Source: Aaosphaeria pasadenensis
Taxonomy: Eukaryota; Ascomycota; Dothideomycetes; Pleosporales
Direction: 5' to 3'
Assembly: GCA_022813625.1 (NCBI GenBank)
Contig: JAKLMB010000047.1
Coordinates: 125,217 to 189,216, forward strand
DNA: 64,000 nt
Position 1 is the first letter of the stretch. Every line of letters begins with the position of its first letter. The position numbers were made by a program, and so were the translations under genes. Under the pieces are notes generated by a model. That model worked only from the letters and a program-made list of their open reading frames with translations. It was not told the DNA's origin and made no database searches. Below, in pieces: positions 32,759-44,052 of this stretch.

Positions 32759-33207
32759 CGAAACAGGGCCTATATGGTTGTGGTTGACAAGCCCTCAGTG
32801 GCACTCTCGCCCGCCTTTGACTGCGGAGTAGTGGTGAACAATCGTCGCTGTAGACGGATGGTCTGTGCATTGCGGGATATTCACGTGATCTGGCGTTTGT
32901 GTGAAAACGCGTCTGTTCCGGGCTTGCCTTCAGACCGAGGAACTACCGAGTACAATTCCGATTGCTTCCGATGTGACATTCCGCGCTGCTACACCTTTCA
33001 CTAGCGATTCCTCATTCACTTCAGGCATATTTGCATACCAAGTCTCAAATTCCCTGACCACATCGAGGATTGACAACGTATGTGATGTCTCTAGGAAGAA
33101 ATAGGTCATGTGTAACTCATTGTATCATTGAAGTTTTGGGTGTATAACCAGGATTATATATTTACAAACCTGTTTCTATTTGCATAAGGTATATAGGCGT
33201 TGGGGCT
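32759..33207. other. Intergenic, SMC5 promoter / FUM1 3' flank
   Basis: A 449-bp spacer between two genes on the minus strand. It contains an ACGCGT (MluI cell-cycle box core) at about 32907-32912, upstream of SMC5. In yeast such a site binds MBF and drives DNA-replication and repair genes; its use here is inference. Confidence 0.45.
32907..32912. promoter_or_regulatory. ACGCGT MCB-like element upstream of SMC5
   Basis: Palindromic ACGCGT within AAAACGCGTCT, about 150 bp upstream of the SMC5 start. MCB elements control G1/S genes in yeasts. A single 6-mer can occur by chance. Confidence 0.35.
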
Positions 33208-35013
33208 CTATTTCTTCTCGCTTGGGTTGATCATGAGCTCTGGACGCACATACTTGTCGAAGTCCTCTGCACTGATGGCGTTGAGCTCGAGAGCGCTCTC
33301 ACGAAGGGTGATGCCCTTCTTGTGTCCATTCTTGGCAACTGCGATTGGGATCAGTAAGAAGCTTTTGAAGCAGGAGATAACAGATTATACTCACCCTTGG
33401 AGGCCATGTCGTAGCCAATGACAGGGTTGAGGCATGTTACCAGCATCAAGCTGAGTACAGAGTTAGCTGACGTATTGTGACAGCACATGACCGAACTTAC
33501 CTCTCGTTTAGTAGAGCACCGATGCGCTTCTCATCCGCCTCCAAACCATCGACAAGATTCTTCTCGAAACTCCTCATAGCGTCCGCCAAAAGCCGGGAGC
33601 TGTGGAGCAAATTACGGATCATCACTGGCTTGAAGACATTAAGCTCGAAGTTGCCCTGGGAGCCAGCAAAGGTTGTCGCAGCGTTGTTGCCGAACACCTG
33701 GGCGCACACCATGGTAAGGGACTCGCACTGCGTGGGATTGACTTTTCCAGGCATGATGGAAGAGCCGGGCTCGTTCTCGGGAAGCTTGAGCTCTCCGAGA
33801 CCACAGCGGGGGCCAGAGCCAAGGAAACGGATGTCCTGGGCGATCTTGAAAAGGGACGTTGCGAGGACGTTCAATTGACCGTGAGCCTCGACGACGGCAT
33901 CGTGGGCAGCCAACGCCTCGAACTTGTTCGGTGCGGTGATGAACTCGTAACCAGTGGCCCTGCTGACCTCGGCAGCAACATCCTCAGCAAATCCTTTAAA
34001 GGTGTTGATTCCGGTGCCGACGGCGGTTCCACCCTGGGCAAGCATACGGAGGCGGGGTAAAGAGGATTGCACACGCTCGATGCCAAAGTCAAGCTGCTGA
34101 ACGTATCCAGAGAACTCTTGTCCGAGGGTCAAAGGAGTGGCATCCTGCAAATGAGTCCTGCCAATCTTGATGAGCTTCTCGAACTGCTCACTCTTCTTCT
34201 GCAAGGCGTCGCGGAGGCTCTTTAGGGCGGGGAGCAGGGATTCTTCGAGGTCGAGGACAGCAGCAATGTGCATAACGGTGGGGAAGGTATCGTTGGAGGA
34301 TGCGGACTTGTTGACGTGGTCGTTAGGGTGGACAGGCTTCTTGGATCCCATTGTTCCTCCGAGGATTTCAATGGCACGGTTGGAGATGACCTCATTTGCG
34401 TTCATGTTAGACTGGGTGCCAGAGCCAGTCTGCCAGACAACAAGAGGAAAGTGGTCAACGAGCTTGAGAGAGGCAACCTCAGCAGCAGCCTGCTGGATGG
34501 CCTCGCCGAGCTTTGGGTCTGTAGATCGTGGGTGTTAGTTAGCAATGCGGGGGAGAAGTCGCAAGAGATGGACCGCAACGTACCTAGGCCATATTTGACA
34601 TTGACCTTGGCCGCCGCTCCCTTGAGGATACCGAAAGCACGAACGATGGGCGGGGGCATGCGATCCTGGGGCTGGTTGATCTTGAAGTTCTCCAGCGAAC
34701 GCTCTGTCTGGGCTCCCCAGTACTTGTCGGAGGGGACCTGGATCTCGCCAAAGGCATCTGATTCTGTACGGGTCGAAGCCATCCTGCTGGTGTAGGCGAA
34801 GTGTCGAAGAGGAGTGGAAGAGTAGGTGGTCAGACGGGAAGATCGAAGGCTGGAGGGCGTGGGACGGAGGGATGTGGAGAGACTGCGGGCAGATGCATAA
34901 CTGCAGGCCCAAGATGGGGTCGCTGTGGAGGGGTTCACTCGGACATGTGGTCCTGAACGAATTGCACCGGCCTCGGCAGGGCGGAGGAGCTTAGTTTGGA
35001 CGGATCGGAACAT
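33208..35013 (-). CDS. FUM1: Fumarate hydratase (class II), mitochondrial
   Basis: Converts fumarate to L-malate in the TCA cycle. Four exons: 35013-34584, 34518-33501, 33450-33395, 33338-33208, giving 544 residues. Residues 1-77 are an Arg/Ser-rich mitochondrial presequence (MFRSVQTKLLRPAEAG). The mature enzyme starts near TESDAFGEIQVPSDKYWGAQ. Further marks: VVWQTGSGTQSNMNANEVIS, PNDHVNKSASSNDTFPTVMH, GRTHLQDATPLTLGQEFSGY, the superfamily signature PGSSIMPGKVNPTQCE with its catalytic Ser loop, and ALLNERSLMLVTCLNPVIGY. The protein ends RPELMINPSEKK. An in-frame ATG at codon 78 (34782-34780) in good context (A at -3, G at +4) could give a cytosolic form lacking the presequence, as known for dual-located fumarases. 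SMC5 lies downstream on the same strand. Confidence 0.98.
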
Positions 35014-35329
35014 GAGAGCTGATCAGAAGAAGACAACCCGGAGCTTTCCAGCGAGAGAGAGAGAGGAAAAGAGTCAAAGAGAGAGAATTGATGCAATTGG
35101 GACGAAAACAGCGACGTCGGAGATGGAATTGGGAGATATATGATGAGAAGAAGCTTGCTATGTTTCGTTACGTAGATAGTTTAGGGTTGGCTTGGGGGGT
35201 TTGTTTTTTTCCCTTCGGCAGAGCTTCACGGAGGCTCTGGAGAAGAGACCGGAAAAACCCGGATCCATCGTACTCTCTCACACACACGCACAAATATATA
35301 CGAGACACGATAATAATACACAGATCAAC

Positions 35330-35366
35330 AACATCATCATCATCACCACTGCCATCACCATCATAA
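35330..35366. repeat. CAT/CAC trinucleotide repeat
   Basis: Imperfect CAT CAT CAT CAC CA tract in the FUM1 upstream region. Confidence 0.75.
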
Positions 35367-36866
35367 TGTTTTGGGATTCATTCACAACCTCTTACGCATA
35401 CATTAGTCATCCACATGTTCGTCCATCTCATCTGCCTATTTGTCACTTCCTCATTCCTGACCTGGATCCCAATTTGATCAACTGGCCGTGTTTCGTGTCA
35501 AGCATCTACCCGTACCTGTATCATCAATAGGGATTAACACCAGCATTCTGTGACACACTCACGCGAAATCACGCCAAATCTCTGCTCACCGTTCACAAAA
35601 TCTTGACCATCCAAATTTGTTTTCAACTTTTTCCATGTACACCACCGCAAGGGGCGACTACTCCGTACACCATCCAACCATGTATGTTCCCGAGACGTAC
35701 CATTGAGATACTTACCTAGGTATGTTGTAGTCGTCCGCATCTCCGGCACAGGCGGTTTTGAGCATTTTTGCACGTCATCACAGGTTTCCCGACTCAGTAC
35801 AGAAGTATTATTGGCAGACTGGCACATTGCACATTGTTATTGCACACTGCACACTACACTGCACACTGCAAATCATTATTAGCACTCTTTCTGTTTGCCT
35901 TGCCCCTTCGCTGGCGCATTATCGTCTCCCGCCGCAACCATACACGCACAATCTTCCCAGATGCGTTCCACGGCACTGGGCAGTGGAGTTGGTTGTTCCG
36001 GTGAATTGCAGGACAGGCAGGCGGCGCCGCGTCGTACCGCGTTGGAAGTACGGCCTGGATCCTCTTGGATGTCCTGGGAACCTTTACCTTCCGTGAGAAT
36101 TTCCTTTTGTCCCCTTACCAGCGCCAAATGGTTTCATCGAGGACGAACGAATATATGCACACAACACTCTTTGTCGCCTGGCCTCTTCTTGCCTCGTTGC
36201 GATTCACCTGGGTCAGTAAGTATAATTGCAAGGCACCCTTGAACTATGGTATGTAGTATGTGCATACAAGCACCTAAGTACAAAATGCATGCGTACCTGT
36301 ACGGAGTACTGAAGATTGTATGCCTGAAGGCAAGGTTGCAGCGTGGATCCATCTCTGACGGGCATTACATCCGACGAGGCCTCAGAGACTTGGAGCACCA
36401 ACTATTAGTAATGACCGAAACTGGCATCTGGACGAAGACTGGCTACGACTGCGACTGGGAGTCTGGAACTGACCGGGACTGCATTCGCCGTCTCACATTG
36501 TAAGGCAATCCAAGTAATACTGGTCGTCCAGTTCAATCCAGCTCTGTTCTATCCAACAATCCCGTCACTCTCAAATATGTACCTAATAACTCATTCCTTG
36601 TAGGTGCCTATAGCTACTCGTAAGTAGGTAGGCTGGCTGTCAAGATCATCTCTGATAATGATCGTTGCGCAAGTACGGAGCAAGCATCCATCAATCAATC
36701 AAAGAATGAATGTAAACGCAATCAAAGCAGTTCCAGCCGGCCCGTAACCGCATTGGCTCCCTTCGGGCACTCGCTTGTCCGGGACTCAAGCAGCAAGCCT
36801 CACTGCTCTTCAAGCTCCCTCGTCTCCCGCGGCGATTACTACTTACGTAGGTATCTAACTAACTAT

Positions 36867-37448
36867 TACTCCGTACTGGGACGATAGTTATCGTTCGACT
36901 GGTACGGTACAAGGTATATAGCTACTTCACATAGCTTACCAGTCTACCTTTTCTATTTACTCCGTCCTTTCAAATTGGCTCAGGTGTGCTTTGTTCTGCA
37001 GAGTCCAGACGGAACAGGGAGAGCTAGGATTAGGTCTGTCCATACTCGTACAGTCATACCCTTCGCTTCCACGCTTCTCTTGATTATTACTTAAGTTACT
37101 TACTTGGGTATTTCCTTACTTACCTGAGGTAGGTACCTAGGTAGTTAATACTTCTTACATACTTGGTACAGCCAGCCAACAAGATAACCAACTACCTACC
37201 TATGCATGAATGACCGCCTGACTTTTATTATCGCCTTTCCGCATGTCGCAAGCCTAGTTACCTACTCGTACCTAACATTATTGCCTGCCTACCTGGTATC
37301 TGTACTTTCTATGTACGTATGTAGTACATACCTACCCAGGTACTTGGTACTTGTTCGCCTTAACATCTACTTACCAGGTATCTAGTTATTAACCTAAGTA
37401 CGGAGTACCTTTCACCTAACTACACAGTACACCGTAGTTACGGAGTAC
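36867..37448. repeat. Dense patch of GTACGGAGTAC and TAGGTACC motifs
   Basis: Within about 600 bp there are three copies of TACGGAGTA/TACTCCGTA (36867, 37399, 37439) and many TACCTA/TAGGTA units, including a CCTAGG-centred palindrome near 37129-37145. The GTAC and CTAG steps make the area self-complementary and able to form small hairpins. Confidence 0.7.
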
Positions 37449-37669
37449 GTATCACCACCCTAGTTACTACGTTCATCCTTCTGGCCCTGCCTCCCTGCTA
37501 CCTCGTAACTACAGGTACCTAACTAATACCACCGCATCTCCGCGTCCTTGCGCCGCCCGCGTACAAGCAGGACATTGGGCTTGGCTGTCGACGATTCAGC
37601 AGACGCTTCTGGTCCAAGTCCAATCCGCCTATTATGCTGAGTCTAAGCATTATTTGCCTTGCCTCGTCT

Positions 37670-38240
37670 GGTCCTTGTCCTATTCTGTCCTGTCCTCCTG
37701 CCACTGTCCTCCTGTCCTCCTCTAACCTACTCCTCCTCCTCCTACTCCTCCCTCAGCCAGTCCCTCTCTCATCATCATCCCACTTACCTTGATGCTCTCT
37801 CACCCTCTCACCCACTCACCCGCTCACCCACCTACATACCTACTTACCTACTTACTTACTTGCCTTGACTTACCTGCCTGCCAACGTATCAACCTGGTAC
37901 TCGTCGTCACCTCTTTGTGCCTTTGCTAGGCCTTACTTTACTTCATATGGCCACAAGCCCAGCGTATCGTCACACCCACTAATCTTCGTCAGAACTGCCC
38001 CTCTCTCAACTCCACCTCATCACCGCTCGACCTACCCATCTGTTCGATTTCTCCTCTTTTACCTCTATCTCCTCCACTCTTTTCGCCTCTTCTCGCCCTC
38101 TCCTCCTCTCTTCTTCTCTTCTCTTGTCTCCTCTTCCTTTTCCCTCTTCTCATTCCCCCTCCCTTTCTAATCCTCCTCCAGCGTTTACATTGCTCTGCTC
38201 CCATTTGCTCCTCTCCCCTCCTCTCCCCTGCTTTCCTCCT
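37670..38240. repeat. CT-rich (polypyrimidine) tract
   Basis: Over 500 bp of mainly C and T on the plus strand with CTCCTCCTC, CTTACCTACTTACTTA and CTCTTCTC units. It ends about 570 bp before the RING-gene start and is likely promoter or long 5' leader. Confidence 0.75.
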
Positions 38241-38805
38241 CGCCACTATATCAGCTTGATTGTACGGTTCCAGCATTCCACCCCAAGTGACTCCGCCAGC
38301 TCCGGGTTCTCACTCCGTTCACCTGTTCGGTCGCTCACTGTCACTACGACTACATCCATTGCTATTGCTACCTCCGTCACCCCACTGTTGTCCGCCAGGC
38401 AGAGACCTCTGTAAATTGCACTTGCGCCGCATCAAGGCCCCGCCTCACCGCTTGCCTATGTCGGCTTCTCATTAGATAACGCCCCGGATGCTCGTGATCA
38501 CTTCTTCCCTCAGAACAAAGCTGTTGCAACCACCGCCTTACTTTCTTTCAGCCTGATAAGCTTCCGCCTTACAAGCTTCACTTATTGCCCTAAGATATCA
38601 GGCCCAGCACGTCACAGTAAAGCTTCCCATCGTGCTGTTGGCGACATATTCACCCCGTTAACACGATCCATTTTGGTACGTAGCAGCATACCAGCTGGCT
38701 TGCTATATCACCTACGCAGGAATCCCAGAAGCTAGGTGAATACACCTGTTGCACCACATCGGCCGTCTCCTTTTCAACGTTCGCGGAAGAACGAAACCAC
38801 ACCTG

Positions 38806-40158
38806 ATGGCCAACTCTGACTTCAATCTTCCTTTGCAGCAAAGCGCCTACTTGCTGCCACATCCTCCAGGTCCCCACGTTGCAGGCCCAGAAACCACCGT
38901 ACCACCAGTCTTCCAGCCGAGTTTCGTCCCCTATGCACCCGTGACGTACGATGTCAGCGGTTACCATCCTTGGTATCCAAATCAATATCCTCCTCAATAT
39001 CCTGATAACAACCGAGGCATGGCTGGATCTTTCCATCACAACCACAATCGACTGCCACAATATCCGTTACTATCTCCGCACAGCTATGGTGGACATCATG
39101 CCTATCCACCTTCCGCCGATATGTTCTCGCACAATTCGAGTACCACAGCGCCCAATTCCTTTCAAGGCGTACAGTTACCTGGAAGTTCTCCCACAGAGGC
39201 ATCAGATAATCGTAGCCCATCGAATCTACCCTCTGTGGACTCGTTGATGTCCACTGGACGTCAAAACTACCCCTTTCAAAGCTATCCTCAAGTTCCCGGG
39301 CCCCCATATCAGGGATACAGTCCTTTCGCAAATCGAAGATCTGGCCCAGTCCTTCCATCGCCCTCAGTACCTCATTTAGATCGCGTTGGCGAAAGCGGCA
39401 CATCGCCCGGTCCAATGCGAGGACACATGAGAGGAGGTGGAGGCTCTATGAACTCGCAGCACGGTCATCATCTTCCATCACCGCCTCGGCGACCGTCGTA
39501 CGAACGATCTCACCAGGGACAGAGCACCGATCGACGCTCTCCTATGTTTCTAGCCCATAATCATCGCTCTGACCGCAGTACATCCCCCAGAACTTCACAT
39601 AGGCGCAACTTCGATCGATACTCCACCGACCTGCATCCATCAAACAATCTTGCCGAGACTGACGATGCTACGGCTCGTGCACGGTTGATGCAACGGCGCC
39701 AGCGAGAGCGAGAGCGACGTTTCGCACGACACCATTTCGTTGTTGACAGCATAACTCCATCGATGACCCAGATGCAGGTTTTGAAGGACAAGCTCCGGCA
39801 TTTCCTCCCCAGTGAACTTCCCGAGGGATCGTCATCGTGTTGCGATATATGCCAGAAGGACTACTCGACCAAACACTGCTTGCCAACTGAGGATGATGAG
39901 GTAGCCATTCAACTACCTTGCAAACACGTATTCGGCGAGCATTGCATCAACACATGGTTTGAAACATGCAAGACGCACAAGAACAAGATCACCTGTCCCA
40001 TGTGCCGCAAGCTCTTGATCGAGCCAGCGCGAGTTCCCTCGGCTACCTTTGTCGCAGCGATCCCGGAGGTATTTTCGTTGTTTGCCCGCAATGGTCCAGC
40101 GGAACAGTCAGCACTTCTTCGTCTCTCTAGGAACTTGGGGCCGGACGACGAACTCTAA
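38806..40158 (+). CDS. RING-H2 zinc-finger protein, probable E3 ubiquitin ligase
   Basis: Single-exon frame of 450 residues from the ATG at 38806 (an earlier TTG opening at 38749 is not a start). Residues 1-300 are Pro/Ser/Tyr/His-rich and probably disordered. A basic helix (RARLMQRRQRERERRFARHH) precedes the RING at about 345-402: CDIC, then a long loop with TEDDEVAIQLPCKHVFGEHC, and CPMC in KITCPMCRKLL. The zinc ligands read C-x2-C ... C-x-H-x3-H(or C)-x2-C ... C-x2-C, with PCKH and GEHC supplying the central ones. No membrane segment. E3 activity is inferred from the RING. The very long upstream region suggests complex regulation; an extra 5' non-coding exon is possible. Confidence 0.86.
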   Translation: MANSDFNLPLQQSAYLLPHPPGPHVAGPETTVPPVFQPSFVPYAPVTYDVSGYHPWYPNQYPPQYPDNNRGMAGSFHHNHNRLPQYPLLSPHSYGGHHAYPPSADMFSHNSSTTAPNSFQGVQLPGSSPTEASDNRSPSNLPSVDSLMSTGRQNYPFQSYPQVPGPPYQGYSPFANRRSGPVLPSPSVPHLDRVGESGTSPGPMRGHMRGGGGSMNSQHGHHLPSPPRRPSYERSHQGQSTDRRSPMFLAHNHRSDRSTSPRTSHRRNFDRYSTDLHPSNNLAETDDATARARLMQRRQRERERRFARHHFVVDSITPSMTQMQVLKDKLRHFLPSELPEGSSSCCDICQKDYSTKHCLPTEDDEVAIQLPCKHVFGEHCINTWFETCKTHKNKITCPMCRKLLIEPARVPSATFVAAIPEVFSLFARNGPAEQSALLRLSRNLGPDDEL

Positions 40159-41187
40159 GCTCTTCCATAGCGGGCACCTTGCCAGGCGGATGTAATTTTA
40201 ATCGGCACAAATTGGTGATGGACTGGGACTTCGCATTTGCGCAGCATACATACATACACATCCACACGCACATACATACATATTCCGCCCAAGGAGAGCG
40301 CTCCTTCTGGCATTGCGTACGAAGCGAGATCAGGACTATAATCCATCCCTGATTACGTCACTCGGAAGCAGTGCCATTCTCGATACGATTTGCGACAGCA
40401 TCTGGCGCTACTTGCGCTGTATCAATTTTGCTTATCAGGACTGTCAATGGCTCATTTTCAAGGCGTTCAGATGGGATTGAGGAGGACTAGTGGAGTTTTT
40501 GGGACCAAACCATGGGCGCAAGGGTAGTTGAGGCTTGTAATGAGGATCACGGACGCGAATGAATCATGGGTATTGTATGGTAATATTAGATGGTTAATAC
40601 GAAGTGAACGTAAAAACACTATTAGCGGAGAAGGGCACCTCTGATCTGTGATTACTGCCGGCATGATATCCCTAGTCAAGCAGCATTTTGAGTAATTACC
40701 CAAGGTATACACTAGAGGTGGGTGGAGTTGTAGGGGCGTGGGAGCTGGTCAAGCTGATAGCGAGAACGGGGACATGTGTACGAGGTAGATACTCGTCGAC
40801 TCGTAAATTCGCAGTGAAGTCATCGAGGGGGAGATGATTAGCATGGCTGCATGGCTGCAGGGATTGGCGGAATGCAATTGGTTGTCCGTTGCACAGAGGG
40901 GCATGCCTTGGCGCGCTCGCTCTGTTTACAATACAACCCAACAATCCCGTCCCGCCCTCATCGCAACCGACTGAGTCCAGCTAGAATCAAGACTTCCCTC
41001 CACCGCATCCTGGCCGTCATCCGTACTGAGCACTCTTCTCTCCTATAGAGTGAGGTCAACCACTACTCTGATCTTCTCGTCCAGCTCGTCATTTCTGGCT
41101 GGTGGTGTCTGCATCTGGTCAAGAGCCTCCTTCTGCGGAAGGCACAGCGACCTGCCTAACCTCCCATAGCCAGGCGGAAGAATAGCA
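40159..41187. other. Intergenic, 1.0 kb
   Basis: RING-gene 3' flank with a CATACATACA microsatellite (about 40246-40282), then the promoter and leader of the Dbf2/SidB gene. No other gene recognised. Confidence 0.55.
40246..40282. repeat. CATA/CACA microsatellite
   Basis: Imperfect tandem CATA and CACA units just downstream of the RING gene stop. Confidence 0.75.
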
Positions 41188-43298
41188 ATGGACAGGAAAG
41201 AGTTCCAGTTGCCAATCCCACCTCCACCATTGCATACTCGATCTACAGATATGGACCGTCCGGGAACGCCTTCGCAAGAGGCATTCATCAGCCCCCATCA
41301 AACTCCTCAAGGTAGCCCGAGCAAGCATCAGCAGCCGCCCGGTGCATTCGACCTGCCACATGTATTTGAGAATGCTATGAAATTGCTGCCGACTATCGGG
41401 TCGCCGACCAGATCAAAGCCCCAAACACCAACCTCTCCAGGCAAGGGGAACACTTACGGCGAGGATGTAGACTACTCCGCATCAGATATCACAGCATTTG
41501 GTCCAAGCAGTCCCACCCGAAAAGCAAATAAGGAAAACACGCCCCCTAGTGCTCGGCCGGGTCTACAGAAAGAACCTACCTACTTGACCCATGCAGCACA
41601 GTCTCGACAGGAACCGTACCGTACGCGCGAGGCCGAGAGCCAGTCTACTCGCTATATCCACGGGCCACAACGTTTATCTGCCGAAGAACTAGAAAAGGCA
41701 CGGAAGCCTGCTGTGAAGCGTCTTGCTAATGTGACGCAATTGTGTAGGTTGCCTTGACATGACATTCATTTAGCACCTGCTGATTCTTTAGACTTCCTCG
41801 ATTACTACTATGACCTCCTGACCTACGTACACGCTCGCCAGAACCGCCTTTCGCAGTTCAAAGCCCAGAACCCTCCTCCTACAACCGCCAATGCCGAGTA
41901 TGACGAGGCCCTCAGGCAATACCTTGGCCGTGAACGAGCCAACCTTCGCAAGCGGCGTACTCGTCTGAGGCAAGGCGACTTCCAAATACTTACACAGGTC
42001 GGACAAGGTGGCTACGGGCAGGTTTATCTAGCCCAGAAAAAGGATACCCGCGAGGTTTGCGCTCTAAAAGTCATGAGCAAGAAGCTTTTGTTCAAGCTAG
42101 ATGAGATTCGTCACGTCCTCACTGAGCGGGATATCTTGACAAGTGCAAAGAGCGAATGGCTTACGCGATTGCTTTACGCTTTCCAGGACGAGAAGAGCAT
42201 ATACCTTGCCATGGTAAAGTCTTCCTTTACATCCAGCAGGAGTAGGGCTAACAGATTCAGGAATACGTGCCAGGAGGAGACTTCAGGACCTTGCTGAACA
42301 ACACGGGTGTCTTGCACAATCGTCATGCTCGCTTCTATATCGCCGAGATGTTCACCTGTGTAGATGCACTTCACCAGTTGGGCTACATTCACCGTGATCT
42401 CAAGCCAGAGAATTTCCTGATAGATAGTACTGGCCACGTCAAGTTGACAGACTTTGGACTCGCAGCGGGAATGCTCGCACCTGCCAAGATCGAGTCTATG
42501 CGAATCAAGCTCGAGTCAGTGGGAGATGTCGTCTCTCCCTTTGGTCGCCCTATGGAAGAGCGGACTGCAGCCGAGCGACGAGACAATTACCGCTCTCTTC
42601 GAGAACGCGACGTGAATTACGCGAAGTCTATCGTTGGTAGCCCTGATTACATGGCGCCGGAAGTGCTGCAAGGATCGGAATACGACTTTACTGTTGATTA
42701 TTGGAGTCTAGGCTGCATGCTCTTCGAGGCCCTCGCCGGCTATCCACCATTCGCCGGAGCAACCGTCGAGGAAACTTGGCAAAATCTCAAGGCATGGAAA
42801 AAAGTGCTCCGCAAACCTGTCTATGAGGACCCGTCTTATTTTCTCTCCAAGCGCACCTGGGACCTCATAATCCGGCTTGTCGCATCGAAGTCGAGTCGCT
42901 TCCGCGGCATATCTGAGATCCACGCGCACCAGTACTTCGCTGAGGTTGACTGGAACAAGCTACGGGAGAATAAGGCACCATTTGTTCCAGAACTGGACAG
43001 CGAGACTGATGCGGGCTACTTTGATGATTTCGGCAGCGAGGCAGATATGGCGAAGTACAAGGAGGTCCATGACAAGCAAGCTGCTCTTGAGTCAATGGCT
43101 GATAGGGATGACAAGATGAGCAAGGGCCTCTTTGTCGGCTGTGAGTTTACCTACAATTCTAATGCTCGGGATCGCGCGCTAATAGTGTTATACACAGTCA
43201 CATTCCGACACAAGAAGACTGCCGACGAGAACGGCAAGCCTTCCAGCCCCAGGAAGCCTTTGCCTGCTGTCGAGGAGAATTTTGGCACCATCTTCTAA
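41188..43298 (+). CDS. dbf2: NDR/LATS-family kinase Dbf2 (SidB, Sid2), septation initiation network
   Basis: AGC kinase that, bound to Mob1, ends the septation/mitotic-exit network and triggers septum formation. Four exons: 41188-41743, 41792-42213, 42261-43140, 43198-43298, giving 652 residues. The N-terminal 170 residues are Pro/Ser-rich with several SP/TP sites. The Mob-binding N-terminal regulatory part is QLYFLDYYYDLLTYVHARQN. The kinase has the Gly-loop VGQGGYGQVYLA, catalytic K278 (CALKVM), HRDLKPEN with D371, DFG D391, the NDR-type insert of about 50 residues, the activation loop NYAKSIVGSPDYMAPE with S449 at the NDR phospho-site, and VDYWSLGC. The hydrophobic motif is F620-T-F-R in the last exon, T621 being the candidate Sid1-type phosphosite. 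Kinase residues are all intact. Confidence 0.96.
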
Positions 43299-44052
43299 GA
43301 CCTTACAGCGGAAGGATACATTACGCGACACCGGCTGTCCTGTATATTTGCTTCTCCCCAGCTCTGCGGGCATTCATACCTTTTGAGTGCGTTGTCTAGC
43401 CTGTTCCTAGGTCTATGCATCTCACCGAACAGTCACTTGCATCGTTGACCCACATGCTAGAAAGGAGGGCCCCATGAATGAAGCACTCTATTACCGCCCT
43501 ACATTCTGAGACCTGTCTTTCGATACAATAATGAGGCGTTTTCTCTCTCTATCTTTTTCTCTTTTTTCTCTTCATGGTCTGCGTTAGTATGTCATATGTC
43601 GCACGAGTATGGTCTGTCTGTTCTCTTTTCCTTCGAAAGCTGAGGGTCACCCCTGGGGGAGGCGCCAACATGAGAATGAAGCCAAGTTGAAATGTAATAA
43701 TAGCATCGAATAAATGAACGAGTGTCATCATGACAGGAATAGTATTTTTTTCGTTATAAAATGCATCCTCGCAGAAAAACACACGCTGACCCCTCCCATC
43801 ATATTCGTTGATACCTTATATATGAAACTATATATGCACTTCAACTTTTTGGATCAAATATTTCGCAATAAGCATCCGAACCGCGAAAAGCCCCGTCTGC
43901 CAGATCTGGAACGATGCACAACTTATACTCGACTCAGCCGGCGGGGCACGTAAGTATATCCCTATCCACCGATTGAACTCACTATGTTCTCTTTTGACGA
44001 TTGATTCTTTGCCAGGGTTTGATGGATGAAGGGAAGGGGTAACTCAGATGTA
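43299..44052. other. Convergent 3' spacer
   Basis: Lies between the kinase stop and the coiled-coil gene stop. AT/CT-rich, with TTTTTCTCTT tracts near 43548; no gene recognised. Confidence 0.55.

Larger units (their letters stand above)
35014..38805. other. 3.8 kb intergenic region between divergent FUM1 and the RING gene
   Basis: Holds both promoters. From left: FUM1 leader with CA and CAT/CAC repeats (35275-35366), a CTGCACA-type short tandem (35822-35873), a part dense in TACGGAGTA/TACTCCGTA and TAGGTACC motifs (35650-37520), and then a strongly CT-rich stretch (about 37670-38240). Open frames inside are low-complexity artefacts. Confidence 0.6.

Noticed and set aside
37659..38475. Several Leu/Pro/Ser-rich plus-strand frames
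   Set aside because: They arise from the CT-rich tract and lack stops only because of its composition.
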